This document shows, piece by piece, positions 1-10,706 of a DNA stretch of 64,000 bases. Source of the DNA: Buxus sempervirens. Its lineage: Eukaryota > Streptophyta > Magnoliopsida > Buxales > Buxaceae. The notes under the pieces are model-generated. The model had not been told where the DNA came from, did no database searches, and was given only the letters and a program-made list of their open reading frames with translations. Made by a program: the position numbers and the translations under genes. Every line of letters starts with the position of its first letter. Position 1 is the stretch's first letter. The stretch spans positions 5,079,883-5,143,882 of the forward strand of contig OX387183.1 in the NCBI GenBank assembly GCA_947561395.2. Direction: 5' to 3'.

Positions 1-3000
1 TCATATTCAGGCGACATGTGCCAGTACGCCAAGGAAGAACGGATCATGGTGCAGTTCTTTCAAAAGTCGTTAACAGGGGCGGCTTATGCTTGGTTCTTGA
101 GTCTGAACAAGGCTAAGATTAAAACATGGAATGACCTGGCCGCAGTCTTTATCCAGCAGTACCGCCTGAATAGTCAGATAGTGCAGACCAGGGCAGAACT
201 ACAAAGGCTGGCTAAGAAGAGTCAAAAGTCAGTGAGAGAATACGCCAAGCGCTGGAAGGAATTGGCAGCATTAGTGCAGCCGCCGTTGCTAGAACAAGAG
301 ATGACGTCATTGTTTATCGCATCATTGGGTCAACCTTTCTTCACTCTGCTGCTGGGGCAGAGTACGTCAAACTTCAATGACCTGATCCTGACGGCGGACC
401 GGATTGAAGACGCAGTGAGGGCCGGAAAGATAGACGGCAGTGGACAGAGCGCCGCACCAAGGAGGCCAGTAACGGGACTAGGTGGCAGAAGTCAGGGGCA
501 GGAGCTCAGGAGACAAGAACAGCCGGCGGTTAACTATGTACACCCTGCACCACCCCACCATTTCTCTCAAAAACCAGAAGTGGTGGCACCTCAAGGGGCC
601 GGGCAGGCGGCTTACCAAGGGGTAAGAAGAACAAGGGAAGAAATGGAGGCTAGGATGAAACGGGTTTTTACCCCACTCCCATATGCGCCAGCAGAATTGT
701 TGCCTACCTTGCTGAAAAAGGGATACGTGCAAGTCAAACCTCCGAATCCTCGCTTGGTCAATGCCAGGAGCTATAATGCAGCTGAGCGATGCGAGTACCA
801 CTCCGGTGCTCCAGGGCACCACACCAATCGGTGCTGGGATCTGAGACACGACATTCAAGACTTGATCGACAGTAAGCGCATCACAGTCGACCCTCCAGCA
901 CTGCCTGCTCAAACTCCGGCAGCCGGCGTAACCACAAACCCTCTCCCAGACCACTCAAGGGCCTCCACTAGCAGGACGGCAAACCAAGTGAGCAGCAATC
1001 AGGGTAACGAGCAGTTCGACCCGTCAGTACTTATCGGTCGACCAGGGCAGGTAGTGAAAATACAGCTTCGAGCAGAAAGCCGTCCCAAGGCAGCGGCAGT
1101 TAAGGAAAGGGCAGACGTCTACATCTATGTGATAGAAGATGAACCGCAGAGCAGTGAGGAAGTGACAGGGCCATGGAGCCCCGTACAATGCGGATGGATC
1201 AGTGATTCTCCATCCCCTCCACGCAAAGAAGGAGTGGGCAGTTCCAGCGGACTCCAGATCAGGGATAGGCCGCAGATTTCGGAGGCTTCAGTGGGAAGTT
1301 CAAGGGTGCCTCCCCAGTTATCCACCGGATGGCCGCCAGAGGGCGCGTCCGCAACATCAGGGCCGCACCTTTACCGGGCAGACTCCACCAGCTCCTCCTC
1401 CCTTGAGTCTAACCCTTCCCCCCTCCCGTACAACATACATGAGTGGTTCGCGCCCCCGCATGCTGCGGAAGAAGAGGAACCACCAGCCACTCCTGAAATC
1501 GCAAACCCGCCGGATCCATACGAGAGCTCGGACGAGTCTGCAGATACAGACTCAGACGGCACATCAGTAGAAGGGAGTAAGACAGTAAACGTCATCGAAG
1601 GAGGTGGCAGTGACTCCCCTATGGATCTCCCTCTGGTGCACTTCCACTCACCAACAGACCCAGAGTTCTTCTACCCAACCCCCATCCCTCACCCTAGCCC
1701 TCTAGCCCTCAACATCCACGACATCATAGACTACCCTCCCCAAGACCCCTTCTACCTTTCATTCGACCCACCTACCCTGAACCTTTCTCAGCTCAACCTA
1801 GAACCACCCTCGTTCAACGCCGTACCACCGCCTTATCCCACCCAATCTTTCCACCATCAAGCTACACCTACTACAACCATTACTGAAGCAGAAATCGATC
1901 GAATCACCCGATCCGGTCGATACGTAAACACCGACCAACCACCCGCACCAGAGGAAGGAGCGGAAGCCGAAGCAAAAAGGAAAGAAAAAGGGAAAGACGT
2001 GGTCACTGAATTGCCACAGACCCCCAAGAGAAAGGGCAGGGCCACGGAGGAGGAAATCATAGACTTGCACCACAGTGTGTTCACTCCGGAGTATGACCTC
2101 CTCCAGCAGTTGAACAAGGTGCCCGCCCAGATTTCTATAATGAGACTTTTGATTGACTCTGAGAAGCACCGGGCAGTACTGATGAAGGTCCTGGGCGATG
2201 CACATGTGCCGGAAAGCATTGAGCCAGAACAGCTAGGGGCAGTGGTGTCAGTGATCATGGCACCCCAGGCCATCTCCTTCTCTGCGGCAGATCTGCCGCC
2301 CGAAGGTTGTGACCATACTGAGCCGCTCTATATAACTGTAAAGTGCGTGGATCTCATCGTGAAACGTGCCATGATTGACAACGGGTCGGCATTGAACATA
2401 TGCCCGATGAGGACATTCTACAGTCTACAGTTGAGCCCTACCATGATCAGGCCAAGTGGGCATAATGTCCGAGGGTTCGACAATGCCAGGAGGGACTCAC
2501 TGGGCGAAGTCACTCTGGAGATCGTAATTGCAGACAGGCCCTTTATCATGGAGTTCGAACTCATGGATATCAACGCCTCGTTCAACTTGCTAATCGGGAG
2601 GCCTTGGCTGCATCAGGCAGGGGCAGTATCGTCCACATTGCACAGGATGATCCGGTTCATGTCAGGCCACGAGCTTATAACGGTACATGCTGAGGACCAT
2701 CGAGAGTTCGAAAGGGTTGGAGTACCTTACGTGGACTACGAGCTGCCCACCACCCTCAACTTCCAAGCTGTGGAGATGGTGCAAGTGAACCAAATCCCAG
2801 AATCCGAAAGGGGGCAGCAACTCTCGAAGAGAAGAAGAGAGAGCATGTTCAGCGCGGCCGACTGCGCAAATTGGGGCCTCAGAGCAGGCGAAGGACTGGG
2901 CAAATATAAGCAGGGAATCAAGGCAGCCATCCGACCTTATGAGCATACTACAGGGTTTGGACTGGGATTTAGGCCACAGCCAGAAGACTATTCCCGGCTC

Positions 3001-6000
3001 CTGGGGAACCGCGCTGAAAGGAAGAGAGCCAGAAGTGAAGGAAGAGACCCCCACTGGCCCATATGCGTGCACGGGCACTTATACCACCGTTTCACTAACA
3101 TGGAGCGGGAAGCAGCCCTAGCCATTGAGAACATAGTCCCCCAAGGATGGGGGGATGAGTTCCTGGACACCCCTGCCCCGGAAGAAGACTGCCTACAAGG
3201 ACTGGCTCAGATGCTCTGGGAGGAACCACCATCTATGAAAATGATTGAAGATGCAGTAGAAGTGGACCCCCTGGCCCCTGAGGGGTCGCCAGATAACTTG
3301 CCGGCGTTGGTTGCCTTGGACTCTGTTGATGATGTCACCATGGCTTTCGCTCTGTCAGAAGAGCAGGTCATCCTCAATGGAATACCAGTCCCCTCCATGA
3401 CGGCCATAGAGGCATCGCCGCCAGCTCCCGTGGAAGAATCCAAAGAGGAAGGTCCAATCATGTACGTCTGCATGATGGAAGGGCGTGACAGCTCAGGGGC
3501 GCCAAGCCGCAGGCCCAGGTCCCCCCCTCCACCTCCCTACGTCCCGCACCCCGGAACTCGTGATGGGTTGAACCAGATGTTCCGCAGCATGCCTCAGGTG
3601 CTGGGGCCAGTGCCCGCAGAAGTATACCACTCAACTTATGGCAAGTGGGCACCACCAGCTTACTCTTCCACTTTGCGCGGAATCCCGGCAGGAATACCTA
3701 TGGCATTCGCACCTCCCAGAGTTGATCGGGCTGACGGAGTCACCATCGCCTACGCACCACCCGAGGACGAGATACCGTGGGCAATCCCCATCAGTGGAGC
3801 ATGGGTGGGGATATCATCAGAATCTGGCCCCAGATCAGAGAGAAGCCAGAACAAGCCGGCAGGAGGCACCGCACATGACCCTATCTGCTTATCTTCCGAC
3901 GACAGCGCCAACATGGTATTGGCTGAGGAACCAGAAGCGGTAGTCGCCATCAACAAGGAGGATAGGGCACCTCTAAAGAACTGGAGCGCTGTGCCCTTCG
4001 CTATCAACAAGGCCACTGTCCCAAAGGGGGTTTCTGTCACCTCTGAAATTTCTGTTGTAGCTACTGCTGAAATTTTCAATGAATATCTGACTGCTTCCTA
4101 CTACTTGCATCTGTTTGAAAATGAACATAATAAAAACAAGCAACTTGAGCATCGCAATCTTAGTGCCAATCCCGACGCACACCTGGAAGATCTGGGGCAC
4201 GGGATAGGCAATAAGATTGCCATAATTGAACAAGAAAAACAAGAAGAAATTGAAAAGCCAGTGCAGATGGCAATAATAAATGAAACGCATGAGCAAGTGT
4301 CCAATCTTGAAAACGAGCAAGACCTCGACAGGTCAGATTGGGGCACTTGCCCATCGCAGCTAGAAGATTCAAACCTCGTCCCCTGTAAGCCTTCCGAGCA
4401 TGAGGACGACGATGAATCATGGGAGACCCCGCTTGAAATCCAACTTGCTTTGGAAAGGCACGAAAAGGGTCTCCAGGCTAATATTGAGGAAACAGAGTCA
4501 TTTGACATAGGTGAAATAGCACAACCAAGGATCCTCCAAATTGGTAAAAAGCTGTCGCCATTATTGAGAAAACAGATGTTTGATTTTCTTAAATCTTATT
4601 CTGACGTGTTTGCATGGTCATATGAAGATATGCCCGGGTTAGACATGGACTTGGTTGTGCATCGGTTACCAACAAAGTCTGAGGCCGTACCTGTGAAACA
4701 GAAACTCAGGCGCACAAAGCCAGAATGGGCCCTGAAGATCAAGGAAGAGGTCACCAAGCAGTTGGATGCTGGATTTCTGCAAGTAACTCATTATCCAGAG
4801 TGGTTGGCCAACATCGTGCCAGTTCCCAAGAAAGACGGGAAAGTCAGGATGTGTGTTGACTACAGAGATCTGAACAGAGCAAGTCCAAAGGACGACTTCC
4901 CATTGCCGCATATTGATGTACTGGTAGACAATACGGCAACGCATTCGATGTTCTCCTTTATGGACGGCTTCTCTGGTTACAACCAGATAAGGATGGCACC
5001 TGAAGATATGGAGAAAACATCCTTCATCACGCACTGGGGCACGTACTGCTACCGTGTGATGCCTTTTGGACTGAAGAATGCAGGCGCTACATATCAGCGT
5101 GCGATGACCCTGTTGTTCCACGACATGATACACAATGAAATGGAAGTGTATGTGGATGACATGATAGCAAAGTCCAAGGAAGAAGAAGACCACTTGATAA
5201 ACCTTGGGAAGGTATTCGACAGACTCAGAGAGCACAAGCTCCGGCTCAACCCAAACAAGTGCGTATTTGGAGTCACTTCCGGGAAACTGCTCGGCTTCAT
5301 AGTGGGCAAGCGGGGCATCGAGGTCGACCCCGCCAAAGCAAAGGCAATTTTGGAGATGCCTCCTCCATGCACAGAAAAGGAAGTAAGAGGGTTCCTAGGT
5401 AGATTGCAGTACATTAGTAGGTTCATTGCACAAATGACTCCTGTGTGTGAGCCTATATTCAAGCTGCTGAAAAAGGACAACCCTGTGGTTTGGAATGAAG
5501 ACTGCCAAGTACCATTTGATAAGATCAAGGCATATCTGGTGAGTCCACCAACGTTGGTCCCGCCAGTCCCGGGACGACCCTTGATCATGTATCTGACAGT
5601 CTCTGAGACAGCTGTAGGATGTGTGTTAGGACAACACGATGAGGAAGGAAGAAAAGAACAAGCAATCTACTACCTGAGCAAGAAATTCACTGACATCGAA
5701 GTCAGATACACAATGCTTGAAAAGACGTGCTGCGCCTTGGTCTGGGCAGCCCAGAAGCTTCGCCATTATCTGCTCAGCCACACGGTCTTGCTGATCTCCA
5801 ATCTGGACCCGTTGAAATATATTTTTGAGAAGCCGATCTCCACTGGCAGAGTGGCCAGGTGGCAAGTCCTTTTGTCTGAGTACGACATTGTCTACACAAC
5901 TAGAAAGGCAATAAAAGGGCAGGCTGTAGCAGATCACTTGGCAGAGCATCCACTGCCGGACTACCAACCACTCCTGACTCACTTCCCAGATGAAGATGTG

Positions 6001-7770
6001 ATGTGTACAGAATCTGCAGATGATACAGAAGAAACCAAGTGGCAGATGTTCTTTGACGGGGCAGTGAATGTAAATGGAAAAGGGATCGGAGCAGTGCTAA
6101 TCTCCCCAGACGGTGTTCACCACCCGATAGCAGCAAAACTTCTGTTTGATTGCACTAGCAACATGGCCGAATATGAAGCGTGTGTGTTAGGCTTGCGAGC
6201 AGCAATCGAGATGCATGTACGAGAACTAAAAGTGTTTGGTGATTCAAGTCTTATCATCTACCAAGTGATGGGAGACTGGAAGACCAGAGATGTGAAGTTG
6301 GTACCATACCAAGAACTGGTCAAGGAATTAGAAGAGGAATTTGAAAGCGTGACATTCGATTACATGCCACGATATGGGAACCGGTTTGCAGATGCGCTAG
6401 CTACGCTGGCATCAATGGCCACCATCACAGATAACGCTTGGGTGCAACCATTGGAAATAGAACTTCGGCGCTACCCTGTGTACTGCTTCAGGATTGAGAA
6501 AAGTGCACCCGAAGAAGAGCCGTGGTATGCAGACATTGAGAGGTACATAAGGAGCAGAATTTTGCCAGAGGGTGCCTCAGCCGCAGAAAAGCGGACCATA
6601 CAGAGATTGGCAGGGCAACACTTCTACAGTGGAGGTAGGCTGTACAAGAAGTCATACAATGACTCCCTACTACTATGTGTCAGAGAAGCCGAGGCGCAGA
6701 AGTTGATTGAGGAAGTCCACGGAGGGCTATGCGGTGCGCACATGAATGGTCATATGCTAGCAAGGAAGATTCTAAGGATGGGCTATTACTGGATGACCAT
6801 GGAAGCAGACTGCTACGCGCATGTCAGAAAGTGCCAGTTGTGCCAGATTTATGCCGACAATATGCATGCACCACCAAACACACTGTACTCCATGACATCA
6901 CCTTGGCCGTTTGCCATCTGGGGAATCGACATGATAGGCCAGGTTCATCCAACAGCTTCAAACGGGCATCGGTTCATCTTGGTGGCAATCGACTACTTCA
7001 CCAAGTGGGTGGAGGCCGTGTCCTTTGTGAATGTGAAAAGGTCCCATGTGCTCAAGTTCATCAGGAACAACATAGTCTGTCGCTACGGTGTTCCAGAAGC
7101 GATCATAACTGATAATGCAAAGAATCTGAACAATAAGGACATGGAAAAGATGTGTGAAGACCTGAAGATCAGACATCTAAACTCCACGGCGTACCGGCCC
7201 AAGATGAATGGGGCGGTAGAGGCTGCCAACAAGAATCTGAAGAAAATACTCGAGAAAATGGTGGTTACCTACAGAGACTGGCATGAGAAGCTGCCGTATG
7301 CATTGCACGCCTATCGGACGTCGATTAGGACATCAACCGGGGCAACCCCGTTCTCCCTGGTATATGGAATGGAAGCAGTCCTCCCCGTGGAAGCACAGAT
7401 TCCATCACTCAGAATTCTGAAGGAGGCTGAAATCAGTGACGTCGAATGGGAAGAATCCAGATTTGACCAGTTGCAATTGTTGGATGAAAAGAGGATTAAG
7501 GCTTTGTGCCATGGCCAGCTTTATCAACAGAGAGTGGCGCGAGCCTACAACAAGAAAGTGAAGCCACGACAGTTCAAGGTGGGAGATCTAGTACTGAAGA
7601 GAATCTTTCCCCATCAAGAGGACAACCGAGGGAAATTCAAGCCAAACTACGAAGGGCCATTCGTAGTCCACAAGGTTCTGTCCCGAGGAGCAATCATCCT
7701 ACAAGAAATAGACGGGGCAATTTTTCCTGAGCCGATAAATGCAGACGCAATCAAACTGTACTATGCCTAA
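1..7770 (+). CDS. Gag-pro-pol polyprotein of element A (5' partial)
   Basis: Retrotransposon polyprotein, open in frame from base 1; the first ATG is at 16 but gag starts upstream, so the N-terminus is missing. Numbering from that ATG: retrotransposon gag domain to about residue 110; a variant zinc knuckle of pattern CX2HX5HX4C at 259-273; a low-complexity Pro/Ser-rich linker; aspartic protease motif DNGSA at 788; a G-patch-like glycine motif near 947-970; RT from about 1,592 with the YVDD box at 1,712-1,715; a first RNase H from about 1,856 that lacks the usual first Asp; a second RNase H with Asp2014 and the later acidic residues; integrase with an HHCC zinc finger from 2,235 and catalytic Asp2305, Asp2366 and Glu2402 (D-35-E). 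The stop is at 7,768-7,770. No frameshift or internal stop, so it may still be active. Confidence 0.93.
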   Translation, partial: SYSGDMCQYAKEERIMVQFFQKSLTGAAYAWFLSLNKAKIKTWNDLAAVFIQQYRLNSQIVQTRAELQRLAKKSQKSVREYAKRWKELAALVQPPLLEQEMTSLFIASLGQPFFTLLLGQSTSNFNDLILTADRIEDAVRAGKIDGSGQSAAPRRPVTGLGGRSQGQELRRQEQPAVNYVHPAPPHHFSQKPEVVAPQGAGQAAYQGVRRTREEMEARMKRVFTPLPYAPAELLPTLLKKGYVQVKPPNPRLVNARSYNAAERCEYHSGAPGHHTNRCWDLRHDIQDLIDSKRITVDPPALPAQTPAAGVTTNPLPDHSRASTSRTANQVSSNQGNEQFDPSVLIGRPGQVVKIQLRAESRPKAAAVKERADVYIYVIEDEPQSSEEVTGPWSPVQCGWISDSPSPPRKEGVGSSSGLQIRDRPQISEASVGSSRVPPQLSTGWPPEGASATSGPHLYRADSTSSSSLESNPSPLPYNIHEWFAPPHAAEEEEPPATPEIANPPDPYESSDESADTDSDGTSVEGSKTVNVIEGGGSDSPMDLPLVHFHSPTDPEFFYPTPIPHPSPLALNIHDIIDYPPQDPFYLSFDPPTLNLSQLNLEPPSFNAVPPPYPTQSFHHQATPTTTITEAEIDRITRSGRYVNTDQPPAPEEGAEAEAKRKEKGKDVVTELPQTPKRKGRATEEEIIDLHHSVFTPEYDLLQQLNKVPAQISIMRLLIDSEKHRAVLMKVLGDAHVPESIEPEQLGAVVSVIMAPQAISFSAADLPPEGCDHTEPLYITVKCVDLIVKRAMIDNGSALNICPMRTFYSLQLSPTMIRPSGHNVRGFDNARRDSLGEVTLEIVIADRPFIMEFELMDINASFNLLIGRPWLHQAGAVSSTLHRMIRFMSGHELITVHAEDHREFERVGVPYVDYELPTTLNFQAVEMVQVNQIPESERGQQLSKRRRESMFSAADCANWGLRAGEGLGKYKQGIKAAIRPYEHTTGFGLGFRPQPEDYSRLLGNRAERKRARSEGRDPHWPICVHGHLYHRFTNMEREAALAIENIVPQGWGDEFLDTPAPEEDCLQGLAQMLWEEPPSMKMIEDAVEVDPLAPEGSPDNLPALVALDSVDDVTMAFALSEEQVILNGIPVPSMTAIEASPPAPVEESKEEGPIMYVCMMEGRDSSGAPSRRPRSPPPPPYVPHPGTRDGLNQMFRSMPQVLGPVPAEVYHSTYGKWAPPAYSSTLRGIPAGIPMAFAPPRVDRADGVTIAYAPPEDEIPWAIPISGAWVGISSESGPRSERSQNKPAGGTAHDPICLSSDDSANMVLAEEPEAVVAINKEDRAPLKNWSAVPFAINKATVPKGVSVTSEISVVATAEIFNEYLTASYYLHLFENEHNKNKQLEHRNLSANPDAHLEDLGHGIGNKIAIIEQEKQEEIEKPVQMAIINETHEQVSNLENEQDLDRSDWGTCPSQLEDSNLVPCKPSEHEDDDESWETPLEIQLALERHEKGLQANIEETESFDIGEIAQPRILQIGKKLSPLLRKQMFDFLKSYSDVFAWSYEDMPGLDMDLVVHRLPTKSEAVPVKQKLRRTKPEWALKIKEEVTKQLDAGFLQVTHYPEWLANIVPVPKKDGKVRMCVDYRDLNRASPKDDFPLPHIDVLVDNTATHSMFSFMDGFSGYNQIRMAPEDMEKTSFITHWGTYCYRVMPFGLKNAGATYQRAMTLLFHDMIHNEMEVYVDDMIAKSKEEEDHLINLGKVFDRLREHKLRLNPNKCVFGVTSGKLLGFIVGKRGIEVDPAKAKAILEMPPPCTEKEVRGFLGRLQYISRFIAQMTPVCEPIFKLLKKDNPVVWNEDCQVPFDKIKAYLVSPPTLVPPVPGRPLIMYLTVSETAVGCVLGQHDEEGRKEQAIYYLSKKFTDIEVRYTMLEKTCCALVWAAQKLRHYLLSHTVLLISNLDPLKYIFEKPISTGRVARWQVLLSEYDIVYTTRKAIKGQAVADHLAEHPLPDYQPLLTHFPDEDVMCTESADDTEETKWQMFFDGAVNVNGKGIGAVLISPDGVHHPIAAKLLFDCTSNMAEYEACVLGLRAAIEMHVRELKVFGDSSLIIYQVMGDWKTRDVKLVPYQELVKELEEEFESVTFDYMPRYGNRFADALATLASMATITDNAWVQPLEIELRRYPVYCFRIEKSAPEEEPWYADIERYIRSRILPEGASAAEKRTIQRLAGQHFYSGGRLYKKSYNDSLLLCVREAEAQKLIEEVHGGLCGAHMNGHMLARKILRMGYYWMTMEADCYAHVRKCQLCQIYADNMHAPPNTLYSMTSPWPFAIWGIDMIGQVHPTASNGHRFILVAIDYFTKWVEAVSFVNVKRSHVLKFIRNNIVCRYGVPEAIITDNAKNLNNKDMEKMCEDLKIRHLNSTAYRPKMNGAVEAANKNLKKILEKMVVTYRDWHEKLPYALHAYRTSIRTSTGATPFSLVYGMEAVLPVEAQIPSLRILKEAEISDVEWEESRFDQLQLLDEKRIKALCHGQLYQQRVARAYNKKVKPRQFKVGDLVLKRIFPHQEDNRGKFKPNYEGPFVVHKVLSRGAIILQEIDGAIFPEPINADAIKLYYA

Positions 7771-9978
7771 GATCATTCGGATTGGGAAATGAAGAGAGGC
7801 CATCCTTGACTCTCCTTTAGACTGTAAATCCTTTTAAATACTTTAAATTCTCCCCTAGTTAGACAATTTTGAGCCTTAAAATTCTTTCAACCCATTGCAA
7901 GTGTTCTACACATCAAATGGGGCATTCCTGGCAGAACAAAAAGAAACCGGGCATTCTTGCCCAGAAAAACCTCAAAAAGAGGAGAAAATGCAATAGAAAA
8001 AGAAAAGAAAAAAGAAGAAAAGAAAGAAACAAAGGAAATGGGGAAATGTTTACCCCGCCAAAAATATAGAGATACAAATAAGCCAGGATGTAAGTCCCAC
8101 CAATAATAAAAGTAGCACACTTTGCAAACCCAAACAATTAAGCTTTTTGAGCCATCTATCCTTTCTTTCATAGCCGAGACCCAGCCTACGTTTCGTCCTA
8201 TCTCTAAGACCTCTCGGATCTTGAAAGGAATGATCAAGGCAAACAGTTAGGTCTGCGTTCATCAGCAATGACGGAATTCAGAGTTTCCTAAAAAGGCTAG
8301 ACACAGCGAAAACCCGAAAAAAAAAAAAAAAAAAAAAGAGGAGAACTGGTCACATCTGGATTGAGCAGAGTAAGACACAGAAGAGAGCAGTGATAGTGGC
8401 AGATAGTAAAATGAGAAAGTTGAACAGATTTGAGAGGTCCAGACTGGCAGGTCGTGCCTGAGTCAAAGACTTCACAGTGGCCTGTGATGACAATGCTTCT
8501 GAAAATACCAAGCACTCCAAGTCCCGTCTGACCTTGGGAAATTTCTTTGATATTGCAAACACAGGCACACACTGACACACCTGTTTTCTCTATAATTGTT
8601 CTGCTTAACTGTTTTGAGCTCCACATGGGGCTACTAACCTGAGTTGATAATCTCTTAACCTTGGCAGAGGCCGCTTCTATCTGCGATGGGCAAAAGGGCT
8701 CAGAGCAAGAAGAGAATAAAAGAAGTGTTTTGCATTCCTCAGCTATTCCACAACTAACATGTCGTCTTGTCCTGCCTTCACAGGTATGCCAAAAGTGGAA
8801 TGACAGACGTCTTCTCCAAAATCCCCAGTGAAGTTCCCTTCAGTAAACGGAGAATAATACCCTCCAAAATCCCTAGTGGAAGGCCTTCGGCAAACAAGGG
8901 ACGACACCCTCACATCCCCAGTAGAGTCCTCTCAAGCGAAAAGAGGGTGATACCTGATGATGTAGACTTCTCGAGCCTCGCCCAGTCTGAAGAGGCCGGC
9001 TTCGCAAAGAAGAGCGGAAAGAAGACAAAACAGTCCAGCATCAATCCATGGTGGAGCCTCTCGCACTCTACAAGATAGCAGACAAGCATAAAGAACTCAA
9101 GCCCGGGCAAAAAGGAGAAGCCTTACAAAGGAAAATGGCAGCGTGAAGAATCCCCACTCATCCCTAGCGGAGCATCTGTCCCCGGGAAACTCCACGCTTG
9201 CCAGTGACAAGGCGGGGCGCAAAAGGAGAGGCAATAAGGAAGAGATTCCTGCCCAATCCCCAGCAATAGTCATACCCAGCTAGGGAATCTCTCTAAGAGG
9301 AAGGGACAGCACTACCAAAGAAGGAACAAGAAGACGTGAAGAAGAATGAGCATAAATAAAGACATCATCGGGCAAGATGGCCCTTCTGTAATTTTTGATT
9401 TCCCACTTTTGTAAATAGAGTAGAGCAGGTGTGTGAGCTCCTTTGAGGCACCGGACAGTGCTGGAAGCACCTCCTCACCAACAGCAGCTCCTTCTCCGCT
9501 CTTCCTTCCTCTTCTTCTCCATTCAACCTGCATCCTAACCCAACCCTTGGCCATTAAATTCTAAAAAAAAAAAAAAAAGAAAAGAAAAAAAATGCAATCA
9601 AGCTCCAAGTAAAAGACACAAATTGGTCAGAAGTCTGAAATCACCTAAAAAGCTTTAATGGAACAAACAAGAAGAAAAGATTATTGTCAAGTGCCCGGCA
9701 TCAACGCCGAAACAGGTTGGCGAGCTCAAGTCCAATCTAATCTCTTTCAAACTTAAATCAAATGCTGAAGAGTTGCCCTACAGAAACCCGAAACAAAAGG
9801 GTAAGGAAACTCTGAGGCCAGGGAGTGACGCCACATGATTTGGCCGCTTCCCTCTCAAAATGAAAACTTCAAAGGACTTAGCTCGTCGACCATGTCGACA
9901 GAAATGCCAGGCGCAAAAACAAGATTCTTTTTCTCTTTGCCGTTCATCCGCAAGGTGACTCCGGCAAAGAGGGGCAGC
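7771..9978 (+). other. Non-coding 3' region of element A between pol and the LTR
   Basis: About 2.2 kb with no convincing reading frame, typical of this lineage. It contains A-rich runs (8,319-8,337 and 9,564-9,590) and a stretch near 8,815-9,250 with loosely repeated phrases of the type ATCCCCAGTG. The equivalent region of element B (18,081-20,321) is clearly homologous. A pyrimidine-rich tract followed by CAG (about 8,768-8,783) resembles a splice acceptor and is kept in B. Confidence 0.7.
9966..9978 (+). other. Polypurine tract of element A
   Basis: AAAGAGGGG at 9,966-9,974, four bases before the LTR start TGTAAGCACC. The same tract precedes the LTR of element B at 20,309. In LTR retrotransposons this primes plus-strand synthesis. 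Confidence 0.8.
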
Positions 9979-10102
9979 TGTAAGCACCTCATTTTTGCGC
10001 TCCCAAAAAGCCAGAAATGCAGAACCCGGCTAAAAGGTCAAACCCTGAGGGGTGGAAAGTTGACCTTTTAATCAGATAAAATTTGGTCACATTACTGTAT
10101 CT

Positions 10103-10398
10103 CAATGGATAGAGCATCTCGACACGGTTCCAACGCAACTGAGTTTGCTGGAATCGGAGTTTGGATGAAGGTTCCAAGGGCAGTCAAACTTGGGGGAAAG
10201 CCGAGAGTTGATTTTTCCTCGAATTCCGTGCCAAATGCCTTGATCTATTCCATTGGATAGAGAATCTCGACACGGTTCCAGCGCAACTGGGTTTGCAGGA
10301 ATCGGAGTCCGGATGAAGGTTTTGCGGGCAGTCAACCTTAAGGGAAGGCCAAAAGTTGACTTTTCCTCGAGATCCGTGCCAAGTGCTTAGCCCCATGT
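10103..10398 (+). repeat. 148-bp U3 tandem repeat in LTR-A (2 units plus partial)
   Basis: Units start with CAATGGATAG/CATTGGATAG at 10,103 and 10,251, and a diverged third start is at 10,399; both spacings are 148 bp. Each carries a (A/G)GTCAA and, further on, a GTTGA(C/T) motif, i.e. divergent W-box cores (one degenerate in the first unit). Confidence 0.8.
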
Positions 10399-10706
10399 CA
10401 TTAAATAGAGGGCTCCGATACGAGTTCAATGCAATTGAGTTTGCTCAAATCGGAGTTCAGATGAGTGAGATATGAGCTATCGAAGTTTCCGAGCAGCAAA
10501 AGCCGGAAACTGCACACATGGCGCAGAAGCTGCGCACGTGGCAGCCAACGCAGCGAAATATCTCGGGGACTAAATCTTGAATATCCAAAAATCTCAAGGA
10601 CTAAACCAAAATTCGTACGGGGCAATCCGTAGATATCCAAAAGTGTCAAATCGGTCAAATCGGTCAAATCGGTCAAGTCGGAGGGCAAATCCGTAATTTT
10701 CGGATT

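Noticed and set aside
8767..9078. 103-codon frame in the 3' region of element A
   Set aside because: Not kept open in element B despite clear DNA homology.
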